64,000 nt of DNA from Malus domestica (Eukaryota > Streptophyta > Magnoliopsida > Rosales > Rosaceae), in the NCBI RefSeq assembly GCF_042453785.1, contig NC_091671.1:7758001-7822000 (forward strand), in the 5' to 3' direction. Shown here piece by piece: positions 10,127-22,772 of the stretch. Position numbers and translations under genes: made by a program. Position 1 is the first letter of the stretch; every line of letters begins with the position of its first letter. Below the pieces are notes generated by a model that was not told the DNA's origin, did no database searches, and worked only from the letters and a program-made list of their open reading frames with translations.

Positions 10127-10501
10127 TGCAAACAGCTCAAGCTCTCTCTCTCTTTTTCTTTTTTTTAATTTTTCATTTTTTTGGTTGCTTTTTTTGGCTT
10201 TTTGTCATCGAATTGTTCGGGTCGGGATCGGATCGGATTGGGAGAAAAACGAAGACCAATTGAGAAGAAGAAGAAGTAGATTGGAGAATTCGGGAGATCC
10301 GGAGGACTGTTTGGCAAGTCCGAAAACGGGGGAAAATTATAGAAAGTTTTCTTCTCCTTTTTCCTATCCTTTTCTTTTTCTTTTTATTTTTTTCTGCGCT
10401 TTGGGGTAGAAAAAGTGCAATATCTGATTCCATCTCGCGCCGACGTGGACGACTTAGCCAGATATTTTTGATCTTCTAAATATCTCTTCCTTTTCTTTTA
10501 C
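10127..10501 (-). promoter_or_regulatory. 5'UTR and proximal promoter of the LUX-type gene
   Basis: Starts with a (CT)n/poly-T tract on the + strand (10142-10200), that is, a purine-rich leader on the coding strand. A frame of 86 codons opens with ATG at 10433 and ends at 10173; if transcription begins upstream of it, it would be an uORF. The evening elements lie just beyond. Confidence 0.55.
10460..10485 (-). promoter_or_regulatory. Evening element pair upstream of the LUX-type gene
   Basis: On the minus (gene) strand 10468-10460 reads AAAATATCT, the exact evening element bound by CCA1/LHY/RVE factors. Ten bases further upstream, 10478-10485 reads AAATATCT on the + strand, a second half-match in inverted orientation. 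The pair lies about 335-360 bp from the ATG. In Arabidopsis, CCA1 and LHY repress LUX through an evening element, so the placement makes sense. A G-box-like ACGTGG lies at 10443-10448. Confidence 0.75.
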
Positions 10502-10707
10502 GGAAAAGGATCCTTTTATTAGGGATCCTAAAGATCCTGTGATCGAGATAGTTCATCGTACGGTCAAAAATTATTTTAAAATTTAAAATTTAATATAAAT
10601 AGTACTAAACGAAAACTGACCATATGATATACAATGAACGGTCATGATCATGAGATTCTTAAGATCCCCAAGAAAATGATCCTAAGATCCGGCTGGGATC
10701 CTTTTCC
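10502..10707. mobile_element. Mutator-type MITE with 9-bp target duplication, in the LUX promoter
   Basis: Ends GGAAAAGGATCC...GGATCCTTTTCC; the inverted ends then share GGATCY and TACGGTCA blocks. Flanked by TTCTTTTAC at 10493-10501 and 10708-10716. Its end type (a GGATCC-rich terminus) resembles the element at 4471-4687. It is inserted about 15 bp upstream of the distal evening element. Confidence 0.85.
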
Positions 10708-12124
10708 TTCTTTTACTTCTTTACTTGTTGATAACTTTATAGGTTCAATATGGTCTACCGCCAACATCATAAATAATTTCAATTTAATCAATTACTATTA
10801 TATATTGTGTTTTATCAAAAAAGATCTCGATAATATTAGGGTTAGAATATCTTTTATATGAGTTATATTATATTTTTGTCATACGTTCAGTGTGAAATCT
10901 ATACTCCAACACGTCCCTCACAAATGACCATAAACAAGGGTTGCAAGGGAAAACATTTCTCACATTTGAAACTGATCAAGTTATTATATCGGAGCTAACA
11001 CCAATTTTTTCGAGAGCTTGGTCGTCAGTTAGCATTCAATATCTAGAGCCAACACCAATCTTTTCGAAGCCCCTAGTCATTCAATAGCTTTAAGTTGAAG
11101 TTAGCGCATCTTTTCGAAAGTCCAACTTCTAGAAATATAACCCAACATGGTTCACCAACATTACTGATATTATCCTACCATAACAACCTTTTGCTAAGTG
11201 GAATACCTTTATTGATATTTTCCGTTTCATTAGATATTTTATCACAAAATGTCCTGATGATACCACTAAAACACACATTCATCAATCCCTACTCACTTGA
11301 TCTATTGACACGTGTCATGATTGGCAATCGAACGGTGTGGTTTATCCTAAACTGAAATGACTGGAATGGCCTTGGCGTTTGAGGAAATGAGAGCCGTGTC
11401 GTGTGATAAGGCCAGGCAAGCAATGCTTTTATTGGGGCCTTTTGGTAATTGAGTATGAACAATTTGAAAAGAACCAACTTTGCAATTGGGTCCTTTTTGT
11501 ATCTTTTTAAAATCCGGTGGACCAATGGGAAAGCAGAGATGTTGGTGAACAGCTGTACCGTTCGGTAAGTGTCGAGGTTGATGGTGATGACGGCATAACT
11601 TTACACGCACACGATTTCAATGCTTAATCGTACGGCCGGAATAAAACTACTAATAAGGAAATTATTCCCAAAATACGATTAAGAATTTTTACTCATGCAT
11701 CCGGAGTTTTGATTAAATTTAAGTCGGGATTCGAGCAAAATGTGACTGGTTGAACTCCTAAATTAGGTTATATTGATAATTTGTCAACTTAAACAAAACT
11801 CATTCATTCGTAATCCAAGTTTGGGTTGAATTTTGGCAAAGTTAAGACTAATTACTGTTCAGAATGTGTTAAGTTGCTCTTCAACTTAGATGATTGTGAG
11901 CTGTTTATGCATAGCAACTCATATACATCATAATTCAGAGTCATTTATAAGCGCGTGATTAAGCACTTGAACACTTATATTACACTCCCAAGAGAATCTC
12001 CAAAAGCTCTTCAAATTTTTATAGATTTGAATTAGCTAGTTAATAGTACAAAACAACTATTTCAGTAAGCAAGTTATGTAAAACTCAAATTTTTATTTGA
12101 AAACATTGTGCTAGTCCATTGTCC
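10708..12124. other. AT-rich spacer between divergent genes
   Basis: No gene recognised. 10990-11075 contains a roughly 52-bp imperfect direct repeat (AGAGC/TAACACCAAT-TTTTCGA). A short ORF pair around 11290-11610 overlaps on one strand and has no family features. Confidence 0.6.
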
Positions 12125-12127
12125 AGG

Positions 12128-12285
12128 GATGGAGAGATTTTTCAATGTGATGAGAACATGATCCGGTACACTAAGTGTTATAATACAAGTAATCGAATTT
12201 AAAAAAAAAAAATCAATCACTTGAATTATGATAATAGGTGTACCAAACCGTATTTTCAACACGTTGAAAATTTTAAAGTTTTAAG
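12128..12285. mobile_element. MITE of the GTGTGATCG/GGTACACCA family, diverged copy
   Basis: Left end GAGAGATTTTTCAATGTGAT, then GGTACACTAAGTG; the right half contains the inverted GGTGTACCAAACCGTATT. Same plan as 46088-46277 and 49985-50160, so a repeated family. No target duplication found. Confidence 0.55.
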
Positions 12286-12338
12286 CAAGATACGAGTCTA
12301 TGACAGAATTTCCAATAGAAATTTTTCAGCAGCACATT

Positions 12339-12693
12339 TAGGGCTAGTTTGGTATTGCTGTGCTTTGAAAAAAAGCTGCTGTGAGAATAAGCGGCTGTGA
12401 AATAAAGCCAGTAGAGTGTTTGGTAAACTTTTTTGTGAAAGTGCTTTTGGAAAAAAAAGCAGGATGATAGTGTGTCTTTTCATTAAAGGAGCACTGTAGC
12501 TCCGTGTGCTTTGAAAAAACTGGCTTTTTTTCAAAGCAGCAAATAGCAGCTTCAGCTTTTCCTTTGATTTTCAGCTTATTCTCACAGCAGCTTCCAAAAT
12601 AAGCCCTTTTTTTCAGTTTACCAAACACAAAAATGACCCTCAGTTTTTTTTCACAGTGGCTTTTTTTAAAATCACCTCAATCCCAAACGGGGC
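12339..12693. mobile_element. hAT-like MITE, copy A
   Basis: Left end GGGCTAGTTTGGTATTGCTG, right end (inverted) GGCCCCGTTTGGGATTGAGG. Internal landmarks GCTGCTGTGAGAATAAGC, GTGTTTGGTAAAC and GGAGCACTGTAGCTCC recur in 34660-35010. It ends about 85 bp before the ATG of the small membrane-protein gene. I could not find a clear 8-bp target duplication. Confidence 0.75.
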
Positions 12694-12778
12694 CTTACAA
12701 TTGTGCCCCTCTCCCACATTTGATGAGAGGGCTGTTTGTGCCCCTGAACCAGAGAGAGAGAGGTGGTGGCAAATATCC

Positions 12779-13974
12779 ATGGGTACCACATCCATAACTC
12801 TATCCCGACCACCATCAACTTTCTCCCATTTTCTCAGGCCAAACCATTCTCAATTCCTCAGAACAACCCAGAAACCATCCTTCCCCTTATCCTCCCCAAC
12901 CACCACAACCAAACGGACCCTAATTTTCAACACCCCAGATGATAATCTCACCCAAAGAAGCACCCCAACTCGGCAAATCAGTGCCACCTCTGCTGAATCT
13001 GTGCCTGCAGAAGCCGCCGTCCCACTTGAGACTGCCCAGGAGATAGTGGCCTCTAGTGACGAAGGAGTGTCTGTCGCCATTTCTGCCCTTCTCTTCGTTG
13101 CCTTTGTTGGCCTGTCCATTCTCACCATTGGGGTAATATATAAACTCAAGAAACCAAGTTCTTTTTTTTTCAATTCCAGTTTGATGAAGTGACTAAATTT
13201 ATAGTTTTGACAACTAATTTAGTCTCTCTAACATTATTCTTAGAGCAATCATCCCTCGCTCAATTGTAACTTTGATCCTTAAACTAAAAACTCATGAGTA
13301 TTTGTCATTTTGACCAACTCTATTAGAACTCTTTATCTAGTTTTTCTCATTTAAACCCTTCATTTTGAATAGAAGTTCTAACGGAGTTAATGAAAATGAT
13401 CATTACTCCACATCATAACAAGTTAGGGATCCAAAGATTTTCAGTTCAAGACTAAAATTCCAATTGGACCGAAGTTCTGAATGATTGCTCCAATTTTCTC
13501 ATTTGAAGTTACTGAATTTATGGTTTTGGAAAATGTTGGTTGCTTTGGATCACCATTGAGGTAATTTCAAAAAACCATGTTCCTTTTGTGATTCCAATTT
13601 GCTCAAGTGACTAAACGTATAGTTTTGGAAACAGGCTTTTACTAAATTAGGATCACCGTTGTTTTAAGTTACTAAATTCATGGTTTTTTCCCAGTAGTTT
13701 AGATGAATTTAGTTTAGATTATCTATCGTTTGTCAAAAAAAAAAAAAAAATCATGGTTTTGGAAACTTGGATTTTGCTAAATTTGGGTGGGTTTTATATG
13801 CAGGTGATCTACCTAGGTGTGACAGATTATCTGCAGAAGAGGGAGAGAGAGAAACTAGAGAAGGATGAGGCAGATAACAAGAAGAAGGGTGGGAAGAAGA
13901 AGAGGGTGAGAGCAAGAGCTGGGCCTAAAGGATTTGGCCAAAAGATTACTATTGATGAAGAAGATGATGACTGA
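12779..13974 (+). CDS. Unrecognised plant protein, predicted plastid, one transmembrane helix, 2 exons
   Basis: Exons 12779-13132 and 13804-13974 (phase 0; donor GGG then gtaata, acceptor atgcag) give 174 residues. Start chosen at the ATG of MGTTSITLSRPPSTFSHFL; an in-frame upstream extension runs through a MITE and lacks an ATG close by. Residues 1-70 are Ser/Thr/Pro/Arg-rich, a likely transit peptide. Then a short acidic stretch (about 72-94), one hydrophobic segment VAISALLFVAFVGLSILTIG that continues across the splice into VIYLGV, and a highly charged, Lys-rich tail (KREREKLEKDEADNKKKGGKKKRVRARAGPKGFG) ending in DEEDDD. The layout suggests an integral thylakoid or envelope protein with a basic soluble tail. 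I do not recognise the family and assign no function. Confidence 0.8.
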
Positions 13975-15829
13975 ACTGCAAGTGCTCTGATATGTATGAT
14001 TTTCATTTTTTTTTTCCTATAGTAAGTCTCAAATTTGTAAGGGCGACCCCAAGCCAATAGGGCTTCCCACTTTGCGAGGGTCGGGGGAGGGAGAGGGAGG
14101 GAGGGGGAAACGTCTCTCGTATGCAGCCTTATCCTTATTTTGTAAAGAGGCGGTTTCAACGTCAGTCATAAAGGAGCAACCTTTGGTTGCATTAAGGCTT
14201 GCCCTCCAAATTTGTAAGTTTATGAAATTTTCAGTTGTTTTGTTGCCGACTTTCTTGCAGTTAGAAATAGTTTGAGTAATGAGAAAAGAGGCATTTATAT
14301 TCCCATGAATGTAGGTTTCACATTTGTTGGCAAAACCGTAGTTGTGGTACAAATTTGTCAAACCGCTTGGTGTGGATTGAAGTCATTTTTCGAGTAATTT
14401 AAAATCTAGTGAGACCGTCCTCTTCCTAAACTGACACATCCGTAATACTAAAGACATATGCCGCAAGTCTGTAAACGTGAGTGACTGCTAGCCGCAGAGG
14501 CGCATGGATCCTTTGGTGGACTCTGTATGCATTTACGGCTCACGATCACTCACATTACCAAAATTGTATCAACCTGTAAGATTCCATCTTGTAATTTGCG
14601 GTGCATAATTTTTTTAGAGTGATAATAACAGCTCCGTACCAAAATCGTAACTAAATTTTTCCGCATCATCTCGGTTTCGATTTTTCAACACTTGGAGTAA
14701 GACAAATGAACGTTGCAAGAACAAAGTCAAAAGAGAATCCCTACATATGGAGAGTTGACTTGCTTATTCATTGATGTTGTTCTAATTTAATGACACGGGA
14801 AACACGAAAATTATAGTTTAAGTGAGCCTTCGAGTTTGGATAATTAGTACACGTGCGTGCATAGAAAACCAAGAATATACTTTTGGATATGCCCAACAAA
14901 AATATACAAAACAAAAAACAGAATAAACGCGTCGATATTATAATACAAAATTGCTATTAGCGCTCTAAAACAATCATCCAACACGTCTTCTTTTTTTTAT
15001 TTTCGTTAAAGACGGCGATTGAATATAATATTTCAGAATGCCAATAGTAGTTTCATTATCATATAGATAAAAGTTTTGTAAACAAAAGACAAAACTTTGA
15101 AAAATAATCAAGGATTTCCATCAAATCAAAATTTAGTATGTTGCAATGGTCTCTCCCCAACCTGAAATCCTTCATCAACTTGAAAGCAATTTTTCAAAAA
15201 CTACAAGTTTCCAGTGAACATCCAGAAAAAAACATCGAAGCGAATCCAGACCGGGCAGAAACACCCAAAATTCACAACAACATCGTGAGGAGGAGCTTGC
15301 TGTGGTGCGAAAATACGATTAAACAGCAAGTACACGAGATGTATAGCAATGAACATTATACTTCCATAGAAAAACTGAACTTTATGTGATCAAGGAAAAA
15401 ACAGTCATTACCATACACTTAAAAAAACAGCGGCCTCGCCTCGCCTCGCCTAATCATGAACAGCTCTCCACAAGGCAACATTTGTACAGTCACGTCGACA
15501 TAAACTTTAACTACCTCACCATTTATCATTTTTACACCCTTAAAAAACTTGTATTGTCATTTATCTCCTCTGCGCGGGGGGATCAGGTGTGTGCAACATC
15601 TGAACCACAGCTAGCTTCGACTCTACGTATGAACTTTAAAACTACACAATGTACAGTTTTCCAGTACAAGCAACAACTTTATTTTTCAAACCGCCTCGTA
15701 CCTGTCATTGGAAGGATAGGCAGAGTCGGTCGTAGCTCTAGATGCGATGGAGAGAGATGACAACCAAGGGAGGGAAAACACACGCTAGCCTCAGTTAGCT
15801 GTACATACAACTTTCTTTTCCTACACCGC
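13975..15829. other. Convergent spacer including the Pumilio 3'UTR
   Basis: Contains the 3'UTR of the small membrane-protein gene, a SINE fragment (14037-14165) and, towards 15829, sequence that is probably the Pumilio 3'UTR. ORFs at 15138-15760 show no family features. 14400-15100 is AT-rich with nothing recognised. Confidence 0.6.
14037..14165 (-). mobile_element. 5'-truncated Au-type SINE
   Basis: Read on the minus strand: CGCCTCTTTACAAAATAAGG, then ATAAGGCTGCATACGAGAGAC, CCGACCCTCGCAAAGTGGGA and GGCTTGGGGTCGCCCTT. This is the order of blocks in the 3' two thirds of the widespread plant Au SINE (AACAGCCTCTT..., GGTAAGGCTGCGTACA..., CCGGACCCCGCG..., GGGCTGCCCTT). The tRNA-related head with boxes A and B is missing. 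Family assignment is from memory. Confidence 0.75.
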
Positions 15830-18800
15830 CTAAGCAGGGTGCTGAGCAGACTGAGCGGCTCTCCTTTCTGCAACCATTAAGGCTACCATAAGAAGGTTAC
15901 AAAGAATTAATCGTACCATAGTTAAGACAATAGTTAAGATATTGTTCCATGTCATCGGCAAAGGGTATGAAGAGTGGAATTATGGCATAGTCAAGACAAC
16001 AGTACAGATTGTACCATGTTCTTGTCGGCGTTGAATAAATGAATGCACGAGCGCAACCATATCATGTATTTTAGGACAGGAGATGTGTCTTTACTAAGGT
16101 ATATGAGCCGTCGGGAAAAATCAAGTCTGGTTGCACATTCATTTTACAAAATGTGTTACACGGCTAAAACTTGTACTTTCGCATATGGCAACAACATAGA
16201 CAAAAGAAACAAGAAATAAGATAGCCAAGAACAACACCACAATCCCTGGTAGGAGACAAACATCAGTATGCATCTTGATGGCACAGTAAACTGTACTCAC
16301 ATGATCTCTTACGAGGTATATACTAGGTGAATGTATGTGTATGTCATACAAATATATGCAGTCTGCAGACATAAAATAAAAATGCAAAGAGAATAATGAT
16401 TACCCCCAGCAGCAACAAGTTTTTCTACACGAGCAACAATATGCTTTCCGTAAGTGTATTTCTTTAATGCATTCAAATGAACTTTAATTCGGGAAAGAAT
16501 CAGTTCACGTTGCTGGTCGTCACAAGTCTCCAACACTTTTTGTACAACATAATTTGCAAATTGATCCTTCATCATTGCCTGCATATATCAGTTGCAAACA
16601 GGTTATGCAATATTGCCGACAATTACTAACATACACACATATGCACACAACTAATGACAATGTACTTGCAGTAGAATGGTAAGAAACCCAAAAAGGTTTA
16701 AGAACTAAATCTCAAATGGCAGTAACATATTTTAACCTTGCTTCCCAAAATTCAAGAGATTGAACCGAGGGCTGTGATGATAATGTATACACTTCTTAGG
16801 ATTACACTTAACGGAGAAACAATGAGTCCATGACCTTATTTTCAACAGATTAAAGTACGTAATAAGCACATAGAGATATGACAAACCTGAAGAGGCTCAT
16901 TTTCATCAGTAGTGCCAAGCATCTCATTCACTAGCAATTCACGTTCAGCAGGACCGCCAAAAGTTAAACACTTCTCTACTACATTGGAGGCGAACTTCTG
17001 CTGACTCATTTGGACTATCTTCCCAGCTAATTCTTTTATGATAGCAGAGCGCTCATGCGGTTTTCCATGCTCCAGGACATGCTGTTTACAAAAGAAATCA
17101 AGCAGAACACTGTTCAGAAGTATTAACTCAGCACCCAAACAAATCTTGTGTATAACAATAAAATATCAAAAACTAACAGTTAAAAAAGTTCAAGTGGTCT
17201 GCAAGCAGTTCAAAACTTGACTTAGTTCGCCTTGCTCAAGTTTTCCCATTAAAACAAGTTAAATACTCGTCCATAATAAGCATGAACAATTATCTTTTGA
17301 GCATGAGTAAAACTCAAGCTCAGCTCATATTCAAGAAAAGATTCTCTCTTTGAACTCAACTGAAAACTTGAGCTTCTTAAAAGAAGTTCAAGCTAGGCAA
17401 AGATTGTCTCGGTTCAATCTCCAACATCTCAATTTAACCGCAATAAAATAGTTACTCTTCATGCTCATGGCATAGCTGGATAAATGAACATCTAAAAGAA
17501 AAACTGCTAAAGCCAAAAAGGTTTCTAATGCTGTGGATTGCATGACAGATATGACTTAGCACCAATCATACGTACATGATAAAACAAGCCACTTTGGTTG
17601 TCATTCAAACTCAAAAAATTATGAAACAAATCAAAACATGTTGACAAAGAAAACAAAATGAAAATTTGTTGATGGCTTTGCAGCTATTTGTTCTATGAAA
17701 CTATACTCCAAGAAATAGAGGAGTGTGACCGGACACATAAAAACAATAAACAGAACGGGTGATGACAGATGTGTACCAGAAGAAAATAAATCTTGTTACT
17801 AAGCTAACAATGACACGGTAATAGAACAAAAGGCTGAGAGGGAGTAGACATCAATATGTCAGGATTTAGCTCCATGGGTGGCACTAATGTTTAGACCAAT
17901 GGTTAAACATTAACTTGAAAGCAATAAGTGAAGAACATCAGTATCCCACAAAACAACACAAGCTCATATCCCAAGGGAAAAAAACAAACGTTAGCAATAT
18001 GAAGTCACAAATAAGAGTACATCAACAAGAAAGAGTATGGACCTGAACAACATAATTGCCATACTGATCTTGTGCCAACATGCTAACAGCTCCTAGAATC
18101 TCATCCATAACTTTACTCTGTGTATTCTCATCCTCGCAGTGCTCAAGAACTCTCTGCCAAATGACAGTAGTATCGCATATTACACATTAGTTCTTTGTTG
18201 AAAAGAAATTATCAGGTCAAAAAACAAAAACAAAGGGATGTATGAAGAATCTCAACCTGTATCACACGACACCCATATGGATGGGTTGAAAGGGTCACAA
18301 CTTGATCAAAAAATGTTGAGATAATAAAATGAATGGCCTCTTCAGGGACACATTCAATACACTTCTGGATGACATGGTTCCCATTTTGATCACGTACGCA
18401 GCGCATTACATGACCGTCAAGTTCTTCAACCATTTTGATCTTTTGGTCCAGATCAACAACTTCTATTGCCTGAACACGATAATAGTACATTACTTCTAGC
18501 ATGTACTGTAGCAAGCCTTGGATAAACACATGAATCTTAGTTACAAGCATTAACATCAATCAGATCATGAGCGTTGGCATGTAGTTATTATCAAGCCTCC
18601 CTTGCTGAACAAAAGCATAATAATGGAATTAATGGTTAAACATAACAGAAACAGTAGTTGTTTCTAGCGGTACTACCAAAACAAATGGTTGAACAATCAA
18701 TCGTCAATATGTCAAAAGCTGAAGGACATAGATCCATACTTCGGAGAAAATCAGGCACAATCTAGTAGCAGAAATAAGTATTCCAGTCATAAAGTAGTGG

Positions 18801-21800
18801 TACCTTCTGGATCACCCGACAACCATACATTTGAAGGCTAAGTGTCAGTACATGACTAAACAGTTTGTTGGCCAATTCCCTTCTCTGAGATGGAAATCCG
18901 TGCTCAAAAAACTGAATAAAAACACCAATTATTACCACGAATTATACACTAACAAGTGCACAAAAGTTAAAGCATGCGTGCAAGGATCATGATCATTTAC
19001 CTTTTGAATCACGTAATTACCAAACACATCAGTCATTAGAGCAAGAGCTTGAGGCATGATTTCTTGATAAACCATGTGTTTCTCTTCTATAGTGGCAGTT
19101 TCAAGTTTTTGTTGAATAAAACGGCTTCCATACTGATCCGCACTGCTCATAAAAATACAAAATTATCATAACCAACTTTATGATGAAATCATAAAGAGAG
19201 AGATGACAAGAAAAGTTATTAGCAGTTGATACCTGAACTCCACAACATGTCCGACGATTTCTGAAAGTTCAAAAGACTTGGCTTTGTTGCTCTTGAACTC
19301 TTCTAAGAGTGAAGAAGCAAAACTTTCATCTATGTTACATCCACCATCCAGGTGCCAGGGAGCTAAATTCCTCATCCCAGAGGGATAACATATATTGAGT
19401 TCGTTGTGCCTCATAGGACTACCTGGTCCAACTGGAGAGTTGGGAATAACAGGAGGACTTCCAGGATAAGACATGCCTACACCAAATGCAGGATTTCCGT
19501 AATACCCATGATGATTAGAACCACCAGACTTTCCCCCCATTGGAACACCATACTGTGACTTCTGCGGTGACAGCAAGGCTCCAAGATATGCCTTTTGAAG
19601 TTCAATTAAATTCATGTATGAATTACCCAAGTAGTTCCTATCCACAGAGGGATCATTAAGAGCAGCAAGCTGTGCAGCAGCATACTCCGATGTCCTCAAG
19701 TACTGAAGATACATAGGATCAACAAAAGGAGCCTGAAGACCACTCCCTGCAATCGGACTCCCTAATCCAGCGAGATTATGTGATTCATTTGCAGCGGCTG
19801 CTAGGTTTGGTCCGGAAGCCATACGTCCTCCAAGCACTCTTGAATCCATTCCAGGGGATCCCATAGCTGATTCAAACAGGGGTGGAAGATTACCAGTGCC
19901 AAGTTGGCTAGCCACCATGGACGCCAATGCTGGATTCATAGAGTACCCACTTAAACCATAGTTAGCAAATGATGAGTTTGCATGATCCACTCGCTGATAC
20001 TGATGATGCAAGCCACCTCCACCACTAAGATTGGAAGTGGGAGATCCTTTTGAGTATAAATTACCAGAAGAAACAGCAGACTTTTGCAGTTCAACATGCC
20101 TATCAGAGGAATCTGGCCCACCACCATTGCTCTTACCCAAATCTGCGTATGAACCTTTTGCTGAGTGTGGGGCAGAGGGCATGTGCATATGCCCAGATTC
20201 AGACTTCTTCAAGTAGGCAAGTTGCCTGGCATGATTCTCACCACCTTGAAGACCGAAGAGATAATTCTGGTGATCATCTACATCTTGCTTAATCTGTGAT
20301 GGCAAATTGCTCTCGTTATCTTTTACACCATTGGCAGACAAGTTCATGCTGGAAAACGCGCCCACCAGATCCCCAGACTCATTCATACCAGACGAGATAG
20401 CATTGAAGGAGCTTGGACTACTAAATCCTCTCTTTTCTGAAGCACCAACCCTTCCTCCTCCAATAGGTGTAAGGCAAGGACTAGGAGCCCTAGCGACAAC
20501 TTGGGGATCAGGAGTGGTGCTTCTAGATAAGGAAGCACCCAGAGCTGCAGCATATGAGTATGAAGAAGACGGGCCCATACTTTGGGCTGCAGATGATCCA
20601 AGACCATTTGCACTAGATCGTAGAGTATCAGAAGTCATCAAGTCGCGTCGCAAATGAGCTAGATCAGATTCAGCAGAAGCAACTGACTCTGCATTTTCAT
20701 CAAATGCATTACGGCTTGCTGGACGAGAAGGATGCCCAGAAACAGGAGCTGCACGACCCAAGTCATCCTGAACAACCAAACATTAACTTGTCAGAAAAAG
20801 AAATATAGCACACAATTTTCAAAATAGAAAAAGACTGCACCAGCACAACAGTTGAAAACAAAAAATTAGAACCTGCAAATAAGATCACTATCACAAGGTT
20901 CCAGACAAACCATACAGTGAAACCTCAACAGTAATATTGATCAGAAGGATAGGAAAAATATGGGAAAATGAAGGATGGATTGACAAAACCAGGAATCAAA
21001 ATTGCTATGCATGAAGAAGTTATCTTGATTGCTTTTTAATTTAAGAACAAAGTAGCCAAATAGGAACTTTTGTCTGGGCAGCGCTGTGTAAAACTCTGCT
21101 TTTGAGGTTCCCAAACAAGACAATTGATAGTAGTAATACTACTATTCTCTGCAGAGTGCTAATTTTGTCAGTTAAAGGCATAGCACAAAAACCTGGAAAC
21201 TGTAGACGAGGAAAGATGAAAGGCAATAAGGGATAGTTGCAAAAGCATCAGATTTAATTAGAAATTACAAGCAGTAGCATTCTACAATGGTCTCTGACAA
21301 AAGAAAAGGCAAGCACACCATGAAATCATGTAGAGGACCATTAAGTAGCCATCAGAAGAAAGAAAAATCAAAGCAACATCAGATGTGGTAAGAAAGTACC
21401 CTTGTTCTTTTAATTGAGATTGAACAATCAACATAAAGTTCACAAAGCTGAGTTCGTAAAGAATGTGTGATTTGACTGACTAATTGTCAAAATTACATAA
21501 ATGAACTCAATTTCTAAGTTGGAGAATATTCAACTATCAGTACGCCTCTTCGATATCCAATATCTCAAATGAGCGGACAACTGTAGGTACACAATCAAGA
21601 TACTAACATAAATGCAAAAGTTAGCATTTAGTATAAGAACATTTCGATCTTGGCTAGAAGGGGTAAAACACAAATATCCATTGTCATTGCAGGTGATGAT
21701 ATTTTCAGTTCCATGACTCAAAATTCTCCAACATTACATTATGTCAATCTCAAATATCAATGGAAGCAATAAATGTCAGAACAGACAATTCAAGGAACAA

Positions 21801-22556
21801 ATATAAAGAGATACCCAAATGTGTTAACCAATACAAGCGATCATTAAGAAAGCACAAACTTCAGTTATACGAGTACAAAATCGTAGATTGAACACAACTA
21901 TAGAAGCACATCACCTGAAAGATTTCGGCAAGGCTCTTTTGTTTGTTACCAAGTCCCAAACCTGGCAAACCAATCAGTCCATCAACACCCCACTCTGCTG
22001 AGCCACGCACTTTGTCCGACTCGGCGTCTCTCTCTTGTTTCCTTGAGTTGAAACCTGGCGGCATCGAAAACAACGATCTACCGCTAGCCTCATCAACCCT
22101 ATTCACTTTCCTCCTGTCTCCTATCCCACCCAACACCGAACTCCCTCCTCCTTTCATCCTTTGTGCAGACCTCCAATCCTCCTTCGACAGCAAAGGAGGA
22201 GGAAGTCGCGGATTCAGGTTCACATTCGAGTAATAGTATTGAATATAAGAAGGATCAGACCTAAGCTCCTCTTCGGACGCAAACCCCATTCCATTTTTAG
22301 CTCCAGGAAACTCCGAAAAGGCGGCACCAGCACTGCCACCATCGCCACCAGCAAACAACCCACCAACCGCATTCAAAGAACCCTCCACAGTGGGAGGTGC
22401 TGATCCGCTTCTATATATATTCAGCTCACTTTCGCGATCATCGGCGTCTTGCCTACGCTGTTCCCTTAGCAGCATCCCTATCTCGTTCTCAAATTCATCC
22501 CCAAAGGAAACCTCGTTTCCTCCGAGCGCTGGCCTCCTTCCTAATTCCGACAACAT
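15830..22556 (-). CDS. PUM: Pumilio RNA-binding protein (APUM1-6 type), 9 coding exons
   Basis: Exons: 22556-21915, 20767-19233, 19142-19001, 18911-18804, 18469-18257, 18153-18043, 17081-16887, 16578-16404, 15867-15830. All phases agree and give 1052 residues from [13 protein letters not shown]. The N-terminal 700 residues are Ser/Gly-rich and disordered, with the NABP-type opening GRRP...[11 protein letters not shown]. The Puf domain, about residues 710-1048, has eight repeats with base-reading triplets S-R-Q, N-Y-Q, C-R-Q, N-H-Q, C-R-Q, N-Y-Q, S-N-E and N-Y-Q, followed by [16 protein letters not shown] and the tail [12 protein letters not shown]. These triplets fit the classic UGUANAUA target in mRNA 3'UTRs; such proteins promote decay or block translation in the cytoplasm. 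A tiny 38-nt last exon completes the frame. A 5'UTR intron is likely (see 22558-22772). Confidence 0.95.
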
Positions 22557-22557
22557 T

Positions 22558-22772
22558 CTCAAAAGCAAAAAAAAATCTAACCTATAATTATTAACCCCCT
22601 TCCCAAAACCTCAAATTGATCACTACCCACTACCACAAACCTAACCCTAAACCCTAAAAACAATCCCAAAATCAAACCTTCAACCTAGAACCTCCATATT
22701 TACAACCTCTAAAGCTGCTAAACATAAACTAATCAAAACCCAAAATTTCCAACAACCGACTTCATAACTCAC
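22558..22772 (-). other. Probable 5'UTR intron of the Pumilio gene
   Basis: On the minus strand a strong donor (GATTTTAG then GTGAGTTATG, exon end 22773) is followed 215 bases later by a poly-T/TTTTGAG acceptor directly before the ATG at 22556. The intron would end one base upstream of the start codon. Inferred from splice consensus only. Confidence 0.5.

Noticed and set aside
12656..12778. In-frame N-terminal extension of the small membrane-protein gene
   Set aside because: The sequence is the end of a MITE and there is no suitable upstream ATG; transit-peptide features begin at the ATG at 12779.
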